This document shows, piece after piece, positions 23,206 to 25,922 of a stretch of 25,922 nucleotides of DNA. The number at the start of each line of letters is the position of its first letter. Position 1 is the first letter of the stretch. The position numbers and the translations under genes were made by a program. The stretch comes from Candidatus Poribacteria bacterium (GTDB taxonomy: Bacteria; Poribacteria; DTPJ01; WJIO01). The notes under the pieces are model-generated. The model was given only the letters and a program-made list of their open reading frames with translations, was not told the origin of the DNA and made no database searches. The stretch spans positions 1-25,922 of the forward strand of contig WJIO01000214.1 in the NCBI GenBank assembly GCA_014730235.1. Direction: 5' to 3'.

Positions 23206-23862
23206 TTAAAAGCTTTTTACCATACCCCAGGTAGAAGCCAGCTTTTCCTGCGGCTCCACCGTAGTTTTCGGTATGTTCGGGCCTTCAATGCTGAGATCGT
23301 CAACAGCCATGATCGCGTTCCAGACTCTAAGACCTATCATGCCTGTTTCCAGTTGATCATCCTCCCATTCCCCCATATCTTCACCATCTACATAGAATTG
23401 GAAATGGTTTCCCTCTACCACAAGTTCCAACTCATATTCAGTTTCCACCTGTGTTTCAAAAGGCACAGGATTTATCGGTAAACCACCGTTCATCCATGCA
23501 CCGTTTATACAGCCGCAGTAACCGATCCTTTGATCCATCCTGATGCTGATTACATAGAATAGATCATTTCTGGCACAACGCCATACAAAGCCAATATTAT
23601 CCGCCGAACCTTCCAGAAGCCATGCTTTACACTTGATTACACAATCTGTCCAGTCCATATCACCAATAACAGCTATACCACTATTTGTATTAGCCTTTCT
23701 GAGTATATATCTTCCGTCCTCAATTTTACCTTCACCATCAAGTATCTGCCAGTCATCCGCCTGGCCGGGATCCTCAAAATCGTAAAAAAGCGCTAACGCT
23801 GACTTGGAAAAACCTGCAAAAATCATAAAGACAACCAGTAAAAATAAAGCCCTTTCTTTCAT
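23206..23862 (-). CDS. Exported ConA-like (DUF1080-type) lectin protein with C-terminal W-x-x-I-K tag
   Basis: A 218-residue secreted protein. Signal peptide to about A24 (MKERALFLLVVFMIFAGFSKSALA), then a single concanavalin-like jelly roll: FYDFEDPGQADDWQILDGEGKIEDGRYIL, DCVIKCKAWLLEGSADNIGFVWR, FYVISIRMDQRIGY, YELELVVEGNHFQFYVDGEDMGEW and GMIGLRVWNAIMAVDDLSIEG, as in 3-keto-disaccharide-hydrolase/DUF1080 domains. It ends EKLASTWGMVKSF (206-218), with Val in place of the usual Ile of the shared tail. A purine-rich CAAGGGGG lies before the ATG. The domain resembles the N-terminal part of the 649-residue protein at 11920-13869, here as a free exported unit. Confidence 0.85.
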   Translation of the reverse strand: MKERALFLLVVFMIFAGFSKSALALFYDFEDPGQADDWQILDGEGKIEDGRYILRKANTNSGIAVIGDMDWTDCVIKCKAWLLEGSADNIGFVWRCARNDLFYVISIRMDQRIGYCGCINGAWMNGGLPINPVPFETQVETEYELELVVEGNHFQFYVDGEDMGEWEDDQLETGMIGLRVWNAIMAVDDLSIEGPNIPKTTVEPQEKLASTWGMVKSF

Positions 23863-23912
23863 TATATCCCCCTTGTAATTGTTATTTCGTTATGAAAGAA
23901 GGCTTTTACCAG

Positions 23913-24515
23913 CTAAAAACCCTCTTTCCTTAAAAAGCTGGCAGAAATCCCCGCTGCGATTGTAGCTTTTATCAAATCAACCGGGATAAACGGCAATACA
24001 GCCATCGTAAAAGTTCGCGTAAATCCCGATCTCGTAACAAAAGAAAAATGAAGTGCGCCAAAGGCATAAATAATAAATACCCCCAGAGACATAAGCATAA
24101 GCTGAGCATTAACCTTTCCGAAATTTTTATATTTATCAGTAAGCCAACCTGTAATCATAACGGCCGGTATAAATCCAATAATATACCCTCCTGTTATTCC
24201 GGAAATTACCCCGTATCCACCGGCAAAGCCATTAAACCATGGAACACCCGCAGTTCCTGAGATAATATAAATCAGCATACTGGCACCACCAAAAAAGCTG
24301 CCAAGTATTGTTCCACTTAAAAGCACCATAAAAACCTGCAATGTAACTGGTACAGGTGTAAATGGAAGAGGGATTCTGACTTGAGCAGCAATACCTGTCA
24401 GAAGTGCAAATCCAAAGGCGAGTAGTAGTTTATGGTATAAACTCAGCGTATCCCGCCACTGGATATATGAACCCCCTGAATTTCTGTAACCACCCATGAG
24501 TTTTGTCAAATACAT
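23913..24515 (-). CDS. bioY: BioY biotin transporter S component
   Basis: A 200-residue membrane protein, the biotin-binding S subunit of an energy-coupling-factor transporter. Signature segments are AAQVRIPLPFTPVPVTLQVFMVLLSG and LIYIISGTAGVPWFNGFAGGYGVISGITGGYIIGF, both diagnostic of BioY, within six hydrophobic helices. The length is normal; the first 25 residues (MYLTKLMGGYRNSGGSYIQW) are a hydrophilic extension. GGGAGGA precedes the start. No BioM/BioN or shared EcfA/EcfT genes are in the window, so the energising module must lie elsewhere or the protein works alone, as reported for some BioYs. No biotin synthesis gene is nearby, which suggests biotin scavenging. It is 50 bp upstream of the lectin pair. 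Confidence 0.93.
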   Translation of the reverse strand: MYLTKLMGGYRNSGGSYIQWRDTLSLYHKLLLAFGFALLTGIAAQVRIPLPFTPVPVTLQVFMVLLSGTILGSFFGGASMLIYIISGTAGVPWFNGFAGGYGVISGITGGYIIGFIPAVMITGWLTDKYKNFGKVNAQLMLMSLGVFIIYAFGALHFSFVTRSGFTRTFTMAVLPFIPVDLIKATIAAGISASFLRKEGF

Positions 24516-24609
24516 CTAATTCCTCCCGGATAAAAATATTGAAAATCGCATAGACGCGACTGTCTTGCAAATGTTATTTTGAATTGATTGCTAATTCATA
24601 ACCTGAATA

Positions 24610-24638
24610 ATTCTACCATAAAAACTCTGGTTATTCAA
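24610..24638 (-). promoter_or_regulatory. Promoter of bioY with overlapping inverted repeat
   Basis: On the minus strand TTGAAT (24638-24633), a 17-nt spacer and TAGAAT (24615-24610). An inverted repeat of ATAACC (24598-24603) and GGTTAT (24629-24634) brackets the -10 box and reaches the -35 box, as a repressor site would. BirA/BioR-type operators have AACC...GGTT halves, but with a shorter gap than the 25 bp here. Confidence 0.5.
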
Positions 24639-24679
24639 AGGAAAATAAATATCTCAAGCATAAAAATAGCGATTAATAC

Positions 24680-24708
24680 TTGAATATAGAAAATATATGA
24701 TGTAATAT
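24680..24708 (+). promoter_or_regulatory. Sigma70-type promoter of the MscS pair
   Basis: TTGAAT (24680-24685), a 17-nt spacer and TAATAT (24703-24708), 61 bp before the first MscS start codon. Confidence 0.5.
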
Positions 24709-24769
24709 GAAGAATTGTATTTGCAAATCAAAATCATAAAATATAATATTCTTTCTGAAAGGAATATAT

Positions 24770-25663
24770 ATGTGGAATAAATATGATGGATTTATATATG
24801 GTGTTTTAAGCATTATTGTTCTGGTAATCCTCTTTAAGGTTATGACAAAAATGCTCCGCCGCTACACTGAAAAGCAATCCTTCAAAGAGGAAAATGAACT
24901 TGCTTTTTTACGACGCTGGCAGTATGCGTATATATTTATCGCAGTGGCTATATGTGCAACTGCATTTTCCGGGGAGATCCAGGCTATGGGTATAACTATG
25001 GCCTTTCTGGGTTCTATTATGGCCTGGATGCTTTCAGCACCCGTTAGGAATATGGCCGGATGGCTTTTCCTGGTAATATCCAGGCCATTTAAGGTTTTAG
25101 ACAGGGTTATAATTGGTGGAGTTACCGGTGATGTGGTGGATATTACCATAAATTTCATTGTTCTGGATCAGGTAGGCGGAACTACCACCGGTGAAGAAAA
25201 ATCAGGGCGCGGTGTATTGGTGCCAACTTCATGGCTTTTCAGCCATATTATAAATAATTACTCCATGAAACTTCCATCGGATGAAGAAGGTCAAAAATAT
25301 CTGCTTGACGAAGTTGTCGTAAGGATTACTTATGACTCCGACTGGAATGAAGCCGAGAGAATCCTGAAATCAGTGGCAGCGAATATTACATCTGAAGCAA
25401 TAAAGGAAACAGGAGAAGAGCCATATATAAGGGCGGAATTTTTCCCCTCAGGGGTTTTTATGAGGATCAGATACAGGGTAGCACCTACTGACAGGCAAAG
25501 GGTATGGTCTGAGATAGTAAGAAAAGTTTCTGTTGAATTGGATAAAAGTAACAAAGTGTTTTACTGTTTTAACAAGTCAAATGTTTTTGTCAATTATAGA
25601 GATAAGGAAAAATATCCCCCTCAGCTTCCCATAAATGATATTCCTGTTGGAGGTGTAAAATAA
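24770..25663 (+). CDS. MscS-family mechanosensitive ion channel (copy 1)
   Basis: A 297-residue inner-membrane channel, close to the usual length of small MscS proteins. It has about three membrane helices: IYGVLSIIVLVILFKVM, YAYIFIAVAICATAFSG, and the pore helix region MGITMAFLGSIMAWMLSAPVRNMAGWLFLVISRPF. The last is followed by the beta-domain VLDRVIIGGVTGDVVDITINFIVL and VLVPTSWLFSHIINNYS, as in the MscS vestibule. Such channels release solutes on hypo-osmotic shock. AAAGGA precedes the start. The stop overlaps the next start codon by one base (TAATG), which indicates translational coupling with a paralog. Confidence 0.88.
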   Translation: MWNKYDGFIYGVLSIIVLVILFKVMTKMLRRYTEKQSFKEENELAFLRRWQYAYIFIAVAICATAFSGEIQAMGITMAFLGSIMAWMLSAPVRNMAGWLFLVISRPFKVLDRVIIGGVTGDVVDITINFIVLDQVGGTTTGEEKSGRGVLVPTSWLFSHIINNYSMKLPSDEEGQKYLLDEVVVRITYDSDWNEAERILKSVAANITSEAIKETGEEPYIRAEFFPSGVFMRIRYRVAPTDRQRVWSEIVRKVSVELDKSNKVFYCFNKSNVFVNYRDKEKYPPQLPINDIPVGGVK

Positions 25664-25922
25664 TGGATAAAGTTAGTCAGTTCTTCGTTAGATTGGGATC
25701 AATTTATGAGATAATAATTACTTCAAAATATAAAGGTGTGCTTTTAAGTGCTGTTGTGGTTATATCCCTCATAATACTCCGACGCATACTTACCAAATTA
25801 ATGGAATCCTACCTGAGGAGAAGGGCTTTCAAGGAGGAAAATGCTGCCCAGTTTATGATGACATGGAAATATATCTGGACGGCTATAATATCCATTTTTG
25901 GCATAATTGCTCTTAGTGGCTC
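25663..25922 (+). CDS. MscS-family channel (copy 2), partial at window edge
   Basis: An open frame from ATG 25663 to the window end, 86 residues visible. It reads MDKVSQFFVRLGSIYEIIIT, a hydrophobic helix VLLSAVVVISLIILRRIL, then RRRAFKEENAAQFMMTWKYIW and IISIFGIIALSGS. The block K-[Q/R]-x-F-KEEN-x-A-x-F and the following W-[QK]-Y...ALSG-type helix align directly with residues 35-67 of copy 1, so this is a tandem paralog. The start overlaps the previous stop by one base; the Shine-Dalgarno region TTGGAGG lies inside copy 1. The pore and vestibule lie beyond the window. Confidence 0.8.
   Translation, partial: MDKVSQFFVRLGSIYEIIITSKYKGVLLSAVVVISLIILRRILTKLMESYLRRRAFKEENAAQFMMTWKYIWTAIISIFGIIALSG

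Noticed and set aside
23880-23935. Terminator between bioY and the lectin pair (GAAAGA...TCTTTC)
   Set aside because: The stem has a mismatch, includes the end of the bioY frame and lacks a T run; read-through is equally likely.
24516-24769. Biotin or other riboswitch upstream of bioY
   Set aside because: No known biotin riboswitch class exists and no conserved aptamer-like fold is visible; promoter and operator-like elements account for the region better.
1-25922. Mobile element, phage, CRISPR array or defence system
   Set aside because: No transposase, integrase, Cas protein, regularly spaced repeats or nuclease/toxin pair was found on either strand.

Overview
The window reads as chromosomal DNA of a Gram-negative-type, glycan-feeding bacterium with moderate-to-low GC. 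Its gene content (LamG and lectin-like exported proteins, an S1 sulfatase, a heparinase II/III-family lyase, FG-GAP and PQQ propellers, a malectin-like domain) is typical of Candidatus Poribacteria, Planctomycetes, Lentisphaerae and similar marine or sponge-associated lineages. I lean to Poribacteria because I recall short C-terminal W-x-x-I-K tails like those seen here in that group. That is recollection plus inference; no marker gene in the window settles it. Almost everything is coding. I see no rRNA, tRNA, CRISPR array or transposase.

Layout. 1-394 (-): a partial thiol peroxidase whose peroxidatic Cys codon is an in-frame TGA, most likely selenocysteine. 532-1656 (+): a seven-bladed FG-GAP propeller protein. 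1657-2124: a non-coding stretch with a 36-bp direct repeat and a REP-like palindrome. 2125-2960 (+): two tandem paralogous small secreted proteins, then a terminator. 3185-7777 (+): a 1530-residue exported PQQ propeller protein carrying a methyltransferase-like insertion and a malectin-like domain, with its own promoter and a hairpin terminator. 13869-7842 (-): a five-gene cluster behind a good sigma70-type promoter, encoding a lectin/propeller protein, a sulfatase, a D-2-hydroxyacid dehydrogenase, an exported LamG protein and an alkaline-phosphatase-superfamily protein; a perfect 30-bp palindrome precedes the last gene. 14277-16751 (+): an ABC-2 permease, a ComEA-like helix-hairpin-helix protein and an amidohydrolase behind a near-consensus promoter. 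17230-16763 (-): a type IV pilin-like protein with a sigma54-like promoter. 17551-22432 (+): a second glycan operon (Nudix hydrolase, heparinase II/III-type lyase, LamG protein, five-bladed-propeller hydrolase-like protein). 24515-22515 (-): BioY and two exported lectin-like proteins. 24770-25922 (+): two tandem MscS channels, the second cut by the window edge.

How they fit together. The two main operons look like independent glycan-processing loci, each combining enzymes that lack signal peptides with one exported LamG protein. The two LamG proteins and the two lectin-like proteins beside BioY all have N-terminal signal peptides and end in the same short motif, V-x4-K-hydrophobic-[AT]-x2-W-x2-[IV]-K, although their main domains differ. 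This looks like an uncharacterised C-terminal sorting or docking tag. The tag and the selenocysteine peroxidase are the strongest leads in the window.
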